The notes under the pieces were generated by a model. The model had not been told where the DNA came from. It worked only from the letters and a program-made list of their open reading frames with translations, and made no database searches. Both the position numbers and the translations under genes were made by a program. This document shows, piece by piece, positions 1-8,210 of a stretch of DNA of 64,000 nucleotides. The stretch is from Lachnospiraceae bacterium (GTDB lineage Bacteria > Bacillota > Clostridia > Lachnospirales > Lachnospiraceae). Each line of letters starts with the position of its first letter. Positions within the stretch are counted from its first letter, which is position 1. The stretch lies in contig CABJAW010000003.1 in NCBI GenBank assembly GCA_902363665.1, forward strand, positions 1 to 64,000. Direction: 5' to 3'.

Positions 1-203
1 TATGGCTGCCCATATCTGCAGAGTCTTTCTCCGTCTGACCACGGAGAAAGACCAATATGATGTGATGTCCCTGCTGAAAAAGGAATTGATCCCTATCAGG
101 AATGAACGCCAATACCCAAGACTCCAAACGGCTCATTTCCGAAGACCGCGATATTTTATATATCGAGCAGCATAGACACCTTTATCATTATAAACCGTTT
201 TGA
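1..203 (+). pseudogene. Frame-broken 3' end of an unrecognised gene
   Basis: No single frame is open across this edge. Frame 2 reads well from base 2 to about 115 and contains DVMSLLKKELIPIRN. Frame 3 is open from about 90 to a TGA at 201-203 and contains RDILYIEQHRHLYHYKPF. The frame-3 stop sits directly on a terminator hairpin, which suggests it was the true gene end and that a frameshift lies near 90-115. The DILYIE stretch resembles the LytTR DNA-binding domain of response regulators, but this rests on a few residues and is an inference. The gene runs off the window. Confidence 0.25.
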
Positions 204-227
204 GGCAGATTTGCAATCTGTCTTTTT
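203..227 (+). terminator. Rho-independent terminator after the left-edge gene remnant
   Basis: AGGCAGATT and AATCTGTCT pair over nine positions (one G-T) around a TGC triloop and run into TTTTT. It overlaps the stop codon of the frame-3 remnant. From 228 to about 340 I see no gene and no clear signal. Confidence 0.55.
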
Positions 228-371
228 GTCGTGCTTTCCTTCACGGGTAAATCGTAAACATATCTGTAAAACGGTTTCACTAAGGTTCATCTGTAATTTA
301 TTCTGTAAGAATTCGCTCCCTATTAAACGTTAACTAAATGACATTGCGTACTGAATACGAACAATTATAAC

Positions 372-1037
372 GTGGCAGAGCACCAGCAGGCAATCGAGGA
401 AGCAGTTGCGTCACATCCGGATGCTGCATGGAAGATCGTTACGATGCATCAGGATATTTACGGAACCGGACTGGATCACTCCGACACAGACGGCATGATC
501 CTTCGTACCCAGCTGACACCGATTTTTGATGCAAACGATATTGATGTGGTACTTCAGGGACATGATCATACCTACAGCCGTTCTAAACTGCTTTACGGAG
601 ATGGACAGACACATGGAACGTATGAGTTCTCTCTGACTGAGGATGGAACGGATTATGACTGGGAGCATGCGACGAATACACAGACAGGTGAAAAGATCGA
701 GTTAAACCCGGATGAGAGCGATGCTGATGCAGTGGCGGCAAAGGATGCATTCCAGCAGGATAACCTCTGCTACACGATCGAGGATGTAGAAGGAAACAGC
801 GTGACGGATCCGGAAGGAATTCTCTATCTGACGGCCAACTCAGCAAGTGGTTCTAAATTCTATGAGCTGATCGCACAGCAGCAGGATTACATCGCAGCGA
901 GAAGCCAGAACTGGCTGCCGAGCTACTCGGTAATTACCCTCACAAAGGATACGTTCTCAGTAAATGCTTACCAGATCACAGATGACGGAAGTGTAGAGCC
1001 GATCGACGATACCTTCACGATCACAAAGACGAAATAA
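372..1037 (+). pseudogene. 5'-truncated purple-acid-phosphatase-like metallophosphoesterase
   Basis: The frame encodes only the C-terminal half of a calcineurin-like metallophosphoesterase of the type exported by Firmicutes. Visible motifs are MHQDIYG near residue 25, which carries a metal-ligand His, and GHDHTYSR near residue 63, the last conserved metal-binding block. The N-terminal blocks (DxH, GDxxD, GNHE) and any signal peptide are absent. The frame is open upstream to a stop at 339-341 and still reads protein-like there (VLNTNNYN, from about 348), so homology seems to start abruptly at 345-350 instead of at a start codon. GTG at 372 has no convincing ribosome binding site. Without half of the active site it should be inactive. 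I read it as a deletion or recombination scar. The C-terminal tail past the phosphatase core (about residues 150-221) appears complete. Confidence 0.75.
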
Positions 1038-1065
1038 ACAGAAAATCAGAATAGAAAGCAAAGGA

Positions 1066-2196
1066 ATGCGTGTAACTATGCTTCGGAAGAATCGAAAAAA
1101 GCTGATCTCGCTCCTGATGCTGGTTCTCTTTACGGTTTTGGTTGTCCGGGTAAACCGGGTGACCAAAACCGAACTTGTCAGCAGAAATGGACAGACATTT
1201 GAAAAAGCAGTGGTAGAGGAAATACTGACAGACAATCTTCAGGCAGATGGTTCGAGAGTCGGACAGCAGACGGTGACGGTAAAAATGCTGACCGGCGTGC
1301 GAAAAGGAGAAACGCTGGAAGTGACGAGCAGCTCCGGCTATCTCTTTGGAGCGGGCTGTACGCCTGGAATGCATGTGATCGTGATGCAGAGCGTGGCAGG
1401 AGAGACGACAATCGCCAGCGTGTATACACAGGACCGGGAATGGGTGATTTACATTTTTGCAGCGCTGTACCTGCTCCTGCTCTGTGTGATCGGAGGAAAG
1501 CAGGGGGTAAGAGGAAGCCTTGGACTTGTCTTTACGTTTATCAGTGTGATCTTTTTGTATATCCCACTGATCTATCAGGGATATTCACCGTTCTGGACCG
1601 CGGTCTTTGTGTGCTTTGTTACGACGCTTGTGACGATGTATCTGATCGGAGGAACTGCCGGAAAGACAATCTGTGCCATAGGCGGTACGATCGCAGGAAT
1701 CCTCTGTGCCGGTGTCACGGCGCTCATTTTCAGTAAGGCATCAGGCATTTCCGGCTACAACGTATCTGACATTGAGACGCTTTTGACACTGTGGAATACG
1801 GACGGCATCCAGGTGGGCGGACTTCTTTTTTCGGGACTTCTGATCTCTGCGCTTGGTGCAACGATGGATGTGGCAATGTCGGTCTCCAGCGCGATGGAAG
1901 AGATCGCAAAGCAGAATCCGAACCTTGGCATGCGGGAGCTGTGGCTGTCCGGCATGCGGGTCGGCCGTGATATGATGGGAACGGACAGCAATACACTGAT
2001 TCTGGCCTTTGCAGGCACGAGTACAAGTACACTGCTGCTTGACTATGCGTATGACCTCCCTTATCAGCAGATCATTAATTCCAATAACATCGGCATTGCG
2101 ATCATGCAGGGGCTTTCGGGAAGCTTCGGGATTGTGCTTTCGGTTCCGCTTACGGTAACGCTGTGTGCATTTGTGATGAAACGGGGCATTGCCTGA
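1066..2196 (+). CDS. YibE/F-like membrane protein
   Basis: A 376-residue polytopic membrane protein of the YibE/F family (PF07907). Residues 10-28 form a first membrane segment. An extracytoplasmic beta-rich stretch of about 100 residues follows, with the family pattern TVKMLTGVRKGETLEV. Then come about seven hydrophobic helices from residue 125 onward and the conserved GGTAGK and SALGATMDVAMS regions. Length and order match the family. The molecular function is unknown; roles in transport or export have been suggested for homologues. The start is ATG 1066, 28 bp after the phosphoesterase remnant. A strong promoter begins 2 bp after its stop, so the next gene is probably a separate unit. Confidence 0.85.
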   Translation: MRVTMLRKNRKKLISLLMLVLFTVLVVRVNRVTKTELVSRNGQTFEKAVVEEILTDNLQADGSRVGQQTVTVKMLTGVRKGETLEVTSSSGYLFGAGCTPGMHVIVMQSVAGETTIASVYTQDREWVIYIFAALYLLLLCVIGGKQGVRGSLGLVFTFISVIFLYIPLIYQGYSPFWTAVFVCFVTTLVTMYLIGGTAGKTICAIGGTIAGILCAGVTALIFSKASGISGYNVSDIETLLTLWNTDGIQVGGLLFSGLLISALGATMDVAMSVSSAMEEIAKQNPNLGMRELWLSGMRVGRDMMGTDSNTLILAFAGTSTSTLLLDYAYDLPYQQIINSNNIGIAIMQGLSGSFGIVLSVPLTVTLCAFVMKRGIA

Positions 2197-2197
2197 C

Positions 2198-2226
2198 TTG
2201 ACAGATTGACAGAGTTGGTATATACT
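2198..2226 (+). promoter_or_regulatory. Sigma-A-type promoter for the ZinT-like gene
   Basis: TTGACA at 2198-2203 and TATACT at 2221-2226 are separated by 17 bp. The predicted leader is about 145 nt and carries the hairpin repeat at 2292-2314. Confidence 0.7.
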
Positions 2227-2291
2227 TACTAAAATTAGGAAACACTAATAGAAGCAATTATTGCAAAACACCTGTGTGAATGCAGACAGCG

Positions 2292-2314
2292 AAGCGGATT
2301 GCGAATGACCGCTT
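2292..2314 (+). repeat. Copy of the AAGCGG hairpin repeat
   Basis: AAGCGG and CCGCTT pair around an 11-nt loop beginning ATTGCGAAT. It is preceded by CAGCGA, as in other copies. The stem is 6 bp rather than 8 because the inner AT of the right arm is changed to GA. It lies in the leader of the ZinT-like gene. Confidence 0.6.
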
Positions 2315-2379
2315 TACTATATGTGTTTATGCAGGAAAAGGTGTTTTCAAAAAAGAAGATCTGTCAGGAGGATGTAACA

Positions 2380-3141
2380 ATGAAAAGAAGGAATGTTGTA
2401 TATGCACTGGGACTGTCTATGGCACTGGCCGCAGGAATGGGTTTTGCCGGAAACGCTGAGGAAGCACAGCAGGACGAGTACCTGTCTCAGATTCAGGGAA
2501 GCTATGTAGAATTGTTCCCGGAGCTTTCCAAGGATGAGAACCGTGCAACATGGGAAAAATATGCTGCTGAGTATGTGGACGCGGACGCAGTAGCGGATTC
2601 GGTCGACCATCTGCTGTGGATGTGCACGGGTGATAAGTACGGACAGGAAGCAATCGATGCATTCACCGAAGATCCGGACAGCATGCAATTTGACTGCTAT
2701 TTCCTTGGCGATGTGGCAGAGTTTACGGTAGACGGCAACACGATCTCCGGTGTTGACGCAGGCGGAAATGAGGTATTCAGCCATGCTTATAAGGCAATGG
2801 ATATGAACAACGAGGATTTCCTGTTCTATGAGAGCGAGGACGCAGATTCAGGAATGTTCACTTATTTTGCATTCAGCCCGGACACCCCGGAGAGCACCTA
2901 TCATCTGGAGTTCCGCTATGCAGACAATACCGACGACCTGCAGAGCTGGTTTGAAGGCAACTACGCATACTGGAATGCAGCCGCAATCTCCAAAGATTAC
3001 GACGAAACAATGATGGACAACTGCCTCAAACTGTTCTGCTCTGAGAACCTTGGCGGAGAGGGAAAGAGCGAGAGTGAGGCTGTATCTGAGACAGATACGG
3101 ACGCAGCAGCTGAGGCAGTGACAGAAGCGGTAACTGAGTAA
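2380..3141 (+). CDS. Secreted ZinT-like (calycin-fold) protein
   Basis: A 253-residue exported protein. ATG 2380 is chosen because AGGAG lies just upstream and a standard signal peptide follows (KRR, hydrophobic core to about residue 21, cleavage near AGNAEE). No lipobox is visible. The mature part resembles ZinT/YodA-type zinc-binding calycins in layout: a central FTYFAFSPD strand, then YHLEFRYADNTDDLQSWFEGNYAYW, here cited in two parts (YHLEFRYADN near residue 175 and WFEGNYAYW near 192). ZinT has a cluster of three His in this segment; only one remains here, so zinc binding is doubtful. The last 30 residues are an acidic Ser/Glu/Thr/Ala tail ending AVTEAVTE, like the protein at 61495-62355. 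The family assignment is a pattern judgement and moderate at best. Confidence 0.55.
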   Translation: MKRRNVVYALGLSMALAAGMGFAGNAEEAQQDEYLSQIQGSYVELFPELSKDENRATWEKYAAEYVDADAVADSVDHLLWMCTGDKYGQEAIDAFTEDPDSMQFDCYFLGDVAEFTVDGNTISGVDAGGNEVFSHAYKAMDMNNEDFLFYESEDADSGMFTYFAFSPDTPESTYHLEFRYADNTDDLQSWFEGNYAYWNAAAISKDYDETMMDNCLKLFCSENLGGEGKSESEAVSETDTDAAAEAVTEAVTE

Positions 3142-3161
3142 AAAAGAACAGCAACAGGCGT

Positions 3162-3225
3162 AAAAAAGAGAGATGTATTTTGATTTCAGCCATGGACTGG
3201 AGGGAAGAGATACGTCTCTTTTTTG
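3162..3225 (+). terminator. Terminator after the ZinT-like gene
   Basis: AAAAAAGAGA with ATGTAT pairs with ATACGTCTCTTTTTT across a loop of about 30 nt, ending in TTTTTT. It lies 20-85 bp after the stop codon. Confidence 0.6.
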
Positions 3226-3382
3226 TAGCGTTTTATTTCCTGGTATGTTATAATTTTCCGGAGAAAAGGCCATTTTTTGTTAAAGTTAAAGAAAATGGCA
3301 GACAGACTGCATGATAGCACAGACGATACAAAAAATTCGTCAATCAATCGTAGGCAGATCATAACGAAGGAGGAATACACGA

Positions 3383-5368
3383 ATGAAACTTTATGTAGAT
3401 ATTAACGCAGGCCGAGATGGAAACGGCAGCCATGAAATGCCGTTTCGACATATTCAGGATGCAGCAGCTATCGCACAGCCGGGCGATGAGGTGCTGGTAG
3501 CGCCGGGAATTTACCGGGAGTATGTAGATCCGGTAAATGCAGGTACGCAGGAAAACCGCATCACCTATCGCAGCACGCAGCCGCTTGGAGCTGTGATCAC
3601 AGGTGCGGAGCAGGTAAAGGGCTGGAAAAAATACGAGGGTACGACATGGGTATGCCGTATTCCGAACAGCACCTTCGGTGCGTACAATCCATATACGACG
3701 TATGTGTACGGCGACTGGTATTTTGCAAAGGCAGACAAGCATACGGGCTGTGTGTATCTCAACGACCGCGCACTGTATGAGACAGCGACGCTGGAGGAAT
3801 GTTTAAAAGGAGACATTTATGAGTGCAGCTGGGTGCCGGAGGAATCAAGATACAAATGGTATACAGAGCAGGATGAAAAGACGGATGAGACAGTTCTTTA
3901 CGCAAATTTCCGTGGCGCAGATCCGAATGCGGAAAATGTGGAGATCAATGTGCGTCGGGAGTGCTTTTTCCCGTCAAAGACCGGTGTTGGCTATCTGACG
4001 GTCAGTGGTTTTAAGGTTGAGAAGGCAGCGACTACATGGGCTCCGCCGGCGGCGTTTCAGGACGGTATGATCGGGCCGCATTGGAGTAAGGGCTGGATCA
4101 TTGAGGACTGCGAGATCGCGAACAGCAAGTGTGCAGGTATTTCACTGGGCAAATATCTTGATCCGGATAACAATCATTATTTTACTTATAAGCAGGTAAA
4201 AAGCCCGACGCAGATGGAACGCGATGCGGTATGCCGCGGTCAGTACCATGGATGGCTGAAGGAAAATATCGGAAGCCATATCATCCGCCGGAATAATATC
4301 CACCACTGTGAGCAGGGTGGAATCATCGGCCGGATGGGCGGTGTGTTCAGCGTGATCGAGGACAATCACATTCATCATATCAATAACATGATGGAGCAGG
4401 GCGGCGCGGAGATTGCGGGAATTAAAATGCATGCGGCAATCGATGTGGTTATGCGCCGCAATCATATTCATCATTGTACGATGGGAATCTGGTGTGACTG
4501 GGAAGCGCAGGGAACAAGACTTTCCCAGAATCTGCTCCATGATAATCAGCGTCCGGCATTTGCAAAGCCGTTAAAGGGAGGTATGATGTCGCAGGATATT
4601 TTTGTGGAGGTCAGCCATGGTCCGACATTGATCGATAACAATATCCTGCTTTCCGATGCAAGTCTTCGCTTTGCTACTCAGGGCGTTGCAATGGTACACA
4701 ATCTGATCTGCGGCGCACTTACCTGTGTCGGTAGCGGAACAGACTGGCGCTATACGCCGTACCATATGCCGCATCGTACGGAGGTCATGGGTTTTATGAC
4801 GATCCTGCACGGAGACGACCGCTTCTATAATAATATTTTCGTACAGAAATGGCCGTCAGAGGACATCATCACGCCGCACGATTCGGATGACGGATTCGAC
4901 TGTGAGAACCGCCTGGCCGGCACGTGGATGTTTGATGAATATCCGACGAAGGAAGCATGGAATGCGCAGTTTGATTTTACAAAACCGGCAGATATGAAAA
5001 AACTGGAGCCGGCGCATTTTGGTCATCTTCCGGTATGGAGCGAAGGCAATGTTTATCTTGCAGGAGCGAAGGCGTGGAAGCATGAAAAGAACGGATTGAC
5101 TGAAAACCAGAATCCGGTCACGGTGGAGCTGGAGGAAAAAGACGGGCAGTATTATCTGAATACGAATCTTTATGAAATGATAGCTGATTTTTCAAATCGT
5201 ATGATCGATACGGACGTGCTTGGAATGGCATTTGAGCCGGAGCAGCCATTTGAAAATCCGGATGGCACGAAGATTCGTTTTGACCGGGACTATTTCGGAA
5301 ATCATCGTGGTATTCGCGTTGTACCGGGGCCGTTTGCGAGTGAGGATGATGCAAAGAAAGCGCTGTAA
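3383..5368 (+). CDS. Cytoplasmic GH120-type beta-xylosidase (parallel beta-helix)
   Basis: A 661-residue protein with no signal peptide, starting at ATG 3383 behind AAGGAGGAA. It opens with a DUF1565-like segment (MKLYVDINAGRDGNG) and continues as right-handed beta-helix turns, many marked by NxIHHC/NHIHHI repeats (residues about 300-390). Sequence and length closely match what I recall of glycoside hydrolase family 120, whose founder is the Thermoanaerobacterium beta-xylosidase XylC. The known nucleophile and acid/base of that family correspond here to Asp372 in WCDWEAQGT and Glu409 in DIFVEVSHGP. The inferred role is cleavage of imported xylo-oligosaccharides to xylose. No transporter or xylose genes adjoin it. 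An insertion of about 15 residues lies between the two catalytic turns. Alternatives are other beta-helix hydrolases or lyases, but both catalytic motifs favour GH120. Confidence 0.8.
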   Translation: MKLYVDINAGRDGNGSHEMPFRHIQDAAAIAQPGDEVLVAPGIYREYVDPVNAGTQENRITYRSTQPLGAVITGAEQVKGWKKYEGTTWVCRIPNSTFGAYNPYTTYVYGDWYFAKADKHTGCVYLNDRALYETATLEECLKGDIYECSWVPEESRYKWYTEQDEKTDETVLYANFRGADPNAENVEINVRRECFFPSKTGVGYLTVSGFKVEKAATTWAPPAAFQDGMIGPHWSKGWIIEDCEIANSKCAGISLGKYLDPDNNHYFTYKQVKSPTQMERDAVCRGQYHGWLKENIGSHIIRRNNIHHCEQGGIIGRMGGVFSVIEDNHIHHINNMMEQGGAEIAGIKMHAAIDVVMRRNHIHHCTMGIWCDWEAQGTRLSQNLLHDNQRPAFAKPLKGGMMSQDIFVEVSHGPTLIDNNILLSDASLRFATQGVAMVHNLICGALTCVGSGTDWRYTPYHMPHRTEVMGFMTILHGDDRFYNNIFVQKWPSEDIITPHDSDDGFDCENRLAGTWMFDEYPTKEAWNAQFDFTKPADMKKLEPAHFGHLPVWSEGNVYLAGAKAWKHEKNGLTENQNPVTVELEEKDGQYYLNTNLYEMIADFSNRMIDTDVLGMAFEPEQPFENPDGTKIRFDRDYFGNHRGIRVVPGPFASEDDAKKAL

Positions 5369-5464
5369 ATCTTTGACTGAACTGCAGATCTGCAGACTTC
5401 GCTTCTGATTCTTTGTAATGCGCACAACCCGGTTGGAAAAATCCGGGATAAGGAAACGCTGATG

Positions 5465-5508
5465 GCCTTCCGGCCAGGTGATGCGAAATGGCATGCCTGA
5501 CGGAAGGC
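5465..5508 (+). other. Long imperfect hairpin downstream of the xylosidase
   Basis: GCCTTCCG pairs with CGGAAGGC. Inside, CAGG/CCTG and ATGC/GCAT extend the stem around a GAAATG loop. No U tract follows, so it is not a standard terminator. Another small stem (CCCGG/CCGGG) lies about 30 bp upstream. The stretch 5369-5769 otherwise holds the promoter at 5573-5601 and no gene. Confidence 0.4.
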
Positions 5509-5572
5509 TATTGTAATGTACTGCAAAATGAAATGAGAACAGGGGTCTGAAAAGAAAAACAGAAGAAAAGTA

Positions 5573-5601
5573 TTGAAAAAACGCTGCTTTTTGGATATGA
5601 T
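5573..5601 (+). promoter_or_regulatory. Promoter upstream of the winged-helix/radical-SAM run
   Basis: TTGAAA at 5573-5578 and TATGAT at 5596-5601 are 17 bp apart. The leader to the next ATG is about 160 nt. Confidence 0.6.
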
Positions 5602-5769
5602 AGAAAACAGTGCAAAAAAAACAGCGCCAGAGATGGTATAAGAACAGCGTAAATCAATGGAAGCACAGGTGTGCTTATGAGTAAGCAGCACAGACGGATT
5701 TGGAATGTCGGTTTTACAAGGAAGAAATCCGCATGGCGCTGCGAAACGGAAACAGGGATGTGAGAAAAA

Positions 5770-6117
5770 ATGCGGCGATGTGATACGCAGCAGTTGACAG
5801 AAGAATCGATCATGGAACTTATTCGTCAGCGTGGGAATCTGAAGTTTTCCACGCTGATGGTGTTCTTCCATATTTCAAGTGTCGAAGCGCTTGCAATCGT
5901 GGAGGAGTATCAGAAAAAGGGAATCCTCGATGCAAAGGGGAAGTATGTGCCGGAGGGGGAAAGCGGCGCGGCGGTTGCAAAAATCGATGAAAAAGTAAAA
6001 ACAGCACATCAGAAAGAGAAAAGGAAACTGCATGATGATGTGGTGGCCGGGCAACGTGCGGCCTCAGACGTGGAAGGACAGATCAGTTTGTTTGATTATA
6101 TGCAGTTTGGCGGATGA
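5770..6117 (+). CDS. Small winged-helix protein (FtsK-gamma-like)
   Basis: A 115-residue protein. Residues 10-55 (ESIMELIRQRGNLKFSTL, then VEALAIVEEYQKKGIL) have the helix-turn-helix and wing pattern of the FtsK/SpoIIIE gamma domain: a first helix, a recognition helix and the closing EEYQKKGIL helix before a G-K-Y strand. A charged linker follows, and the end is GQISLFDYMQFGG, a tail common to small clostridial proteins. A role in DNA binding is inferred from the fold only. It heads the run leading to the radical-SAM genes and is separated from the next gene by 134 bp. ATG 5770 has only a weak ribosome binding site (GATGTGAG); ATG 5812 is a possible shorter start. Confidence 0.5.
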   Translation: MRRCDTQQLTEESIMELIRQRGNLKFSTLMVFFHISSVEALAIVEEYQKKGILDAKGKYVPEGESGAAVAKIDEKVKTAHQKEKRKLHDDVVAGQRAASDVEGQISLFDYMQFGG

Positions 6118-6251
6118 CAGGTGTTGGAATGTCTGGGAGTTGTTTCCTGATGGAGTGGCGTATCAGACAGAAATCGCAGATATAAGCATATGGATTGCGG
6201 AAAAGCAATCGAAAAGTAACCAGATAAAGAGAAAACCGAGAAAGGAAAACT

Positions 6252-8123
6252 ATGAGAAAACTGGCATTAAGTGATGAAATTTTACTGAGCATTGAGAAAC
6301 CGGCCCGCTACATCGGCGGCGAGGTCAATGCAGTGATGAAGGAGAAGGAAAAGGTGGACATCCGTTTTGCGATGTGCTTTCCAGATGTCTATGAGATTGG
6401 AATGTCTCATCTCGGAATTCAGATCCTTTACGATATGTTCAATCGAAGAGAAGATATCTGGTGCGAGCGTGTCTACTCGCCGTGGGTAGATCTTGATAAA
6501 GTGATGCGGGAAAAAAAGATTCCTCTGTTTGCACTGGAGTCACAGGATCCGATTCTGGACTTTGATTTCCTTGGCATTACGCTGCAGTATGAGATGTGTT
6601 ATACAAATATACTGCAGGTGCTGGAACTTTCCGGTATTCCGCTTGATGCGAAAGAGCGCGGCGATGGATGTCCGATCGTCATTGGCGGCGGTCCGTGTGC
6701 ATACAATCCGGAGCCGATCGCAGAATTTTTTGATCTGTTCTACATCGGTGAAGGTGAGACCGTCTACGATCCGCTTCTGAATCTCTACAAAGCCTGTAAA
6801 AAAGACGGCATTTCAAGAAAAGACTTCCTGAAAAAAGCAGCGCAGATTCCTGGTATTTATGTACCGTCGCTTTATGAAGCCACGTACAACGAGGATGGAA
6901 CACTGGCATCGTTTTCTCCGATCGAAGATGGAGTCCCGGAAACCGTAGAGAAGCAGGTGCAGATGGATGTGACGAATGCACCGTATCCGGAAGCGCCGGT
7001 AGTACCGTTTATCAAGGTGACGCAGGACCGCGTGGTGCTTGAGATCCAGAGAGGCTGTATCCGCGGCTGTCGTTTCTGCCAGGCGGGAATGCTATACCGC
7101 CCGACGAGAGAGCGCAGCCTGGAGGTGTTAAAGCAGCACGCCTACCGGATGCTGAAAAGCACCGGTCATGAAGAGATTTCTCTGAGCTCATTAAGTTCCA
7201 GTGATTATTCCGATCTGGCCGGGATTGTGAATTTCCTGATTGATGAATTTCAGGAACAGAATATCAATATCTGTCTTCCGTCGCTCCGCATCGATGCATT
7301 TTCCCTTGATGTTATGAGCAAGGTGCAGGATGTGAAGAAGAGCAGCCTGACGTTTGCGCCGGAGGCAGGCTCGCAGAGAATGCGCAACGTAATCAATAAG
7401 GGACTGACGGAAGAAGTGATCTTAAATGGTGCTAATCAGGCATTTCACGGCGGCTGGAACAAGGTTAAGCTGTATTTTATGCTGGGACTTCCGCTGGAGG
7501 AAGAGGAGGACCGTAAAGAGATCGCACATCTGGCGGAGAAGATCGCAGTGAACTATTACGATGAGATCCCAAAAGAGCAGCGTGTCGGTAAATGCCAGAT
7601 TACGGTCAGCACGTCCTTCTTCGTGCCGAAGCCGTTTACCCCGTTCCAGTGGGCGAGAATGTATACGCCGGGCGATTACCTGGGATTTGCAAAGACAGTT
7701 AACCATGAGATCAAAGAGATGAAGAACCAGAAAAGCATCCGTTACAACTGGCATCAGGCAGATGAGACGCTTCTGGAAGGCGTGTTTGCACGCGGTGACC
7801 GCCGGATTGCGGCAGTCATTAAAGAGGCATATAAAAACGGAGCGCTGTTTGACGCGTGGACGGAATACTGGAATTATGAGCGCTGGCTGAATGCATTTGC
7901 GGCGGCAGGCGTTGACATGGATTTCTATACGCTGCGGGAACGCGGTGCCGATGAGATTTTCCCGTGGGATTTTATCAACATCGGCGTGACGAAAAAATTT
8001 CTGCGAAAAGAGTGGGAGCGCTCGCAGATGCGGGAGGTAACGCCAAACTGCAGACAGAAATGCAGCGGATGCGGCGCGATGAAGTATGGCGGCGGCGTTT
8101 GCACGGAAATGCGCGAGAAGTAA
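6252..8123 (+). CDS. TIGR03960-family B12-binding-type radical SAM protein
   Basis: A 623-residue protein starting at ATG 6252 behind AAAGGA. Residues 30-200 form the cobalamin-binding-like Rossmann region (FPDVYEIGMSHLG, then GGGPCAYNPEP). Cys269, Cys273 and Cys276 form the CxxxCxxC motif that holds the SAM-cleaving 4Fe-4S cluster (RGCIRGCRFC). An Elp3-like radical-SAM core follows to about residue 450. The C-terminus has another Cys-rich patch (NCRQKCSGCG near 607-616). The family nearly always sits next to TIGR03936/DUF2344 and upstream of rng and rplU, as here. Its substrate is unknown. The genomic company of translation genes suggests RNA or ribosome modification, which is an inference. 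Confidence 0.9.
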   Translation: MRKLALSDEILLSIEKPARYIGGEVNAVMKEKEKVDIRFAMCFPDVYEIGMSHLGIQILYDMFNRREDIWCERVYSPWVDLDKVMREKKIPLFALESQDPILDFDFLGITLQYEMCYTNILQVLELSGIPLDAKERGDGCPIVIGGGPCAYNPEPIAEFFDLFYIGEGETVYDPLLNLYKACKKDGISRKDFLKKAAQIPGIYVPSLYEATYNEDGTLASFSPIEDGVPETVEKQVQMDVTNAPYPEAPVVPFIKVTQDRVVLEIQRGCIRGCRFCQAGMLYRPTRERSLEVLKQHAYRMLKSTGHEEISLSSLSSSDYSDLAGIVNFLIDEFQEQNINICLPSLRIDAFSLDVMSKVQDVKKSSLTFAPEAGSQRMRNVINKGLTEEVILNGANQAFHGGWNKVKLYFMLGLPLEEEEDRKEIAHLAEKIAVNYYDEIPKEQRVGKCQITVSTSFFVPKPFTPFQWARMYTPGDYLGFAKTVNHEIKEMKNQKSIRYNWHQADETLLEGVFARGDRRIAAVIKEAYKNGALFDAWTEYWNYERWLNAFAAAGVDMDFYTLRERGADEIFPWDFINIGVTKKFLRKEWERSQMREVTPNCRQKCSGCGAMKYGGGVCTEMREK

Positions 8124-8210
8124 GACTCCAAAGCGGGAACACATAAAACAGGGAAAAATGCTCCGGGACCGGCAGACAGCCTAAGGAAACGAAGCAGACA
8201 GGAGAAAAAA

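Noticed and set aside
5380..5560. Possible riboswitch between the xylosidase and the winged-helix gene
   Set aside because: Hairpins are present but I could not match the conserved cores of cobalamin, c-di-GMP, glycine, SAM or TPP classes.
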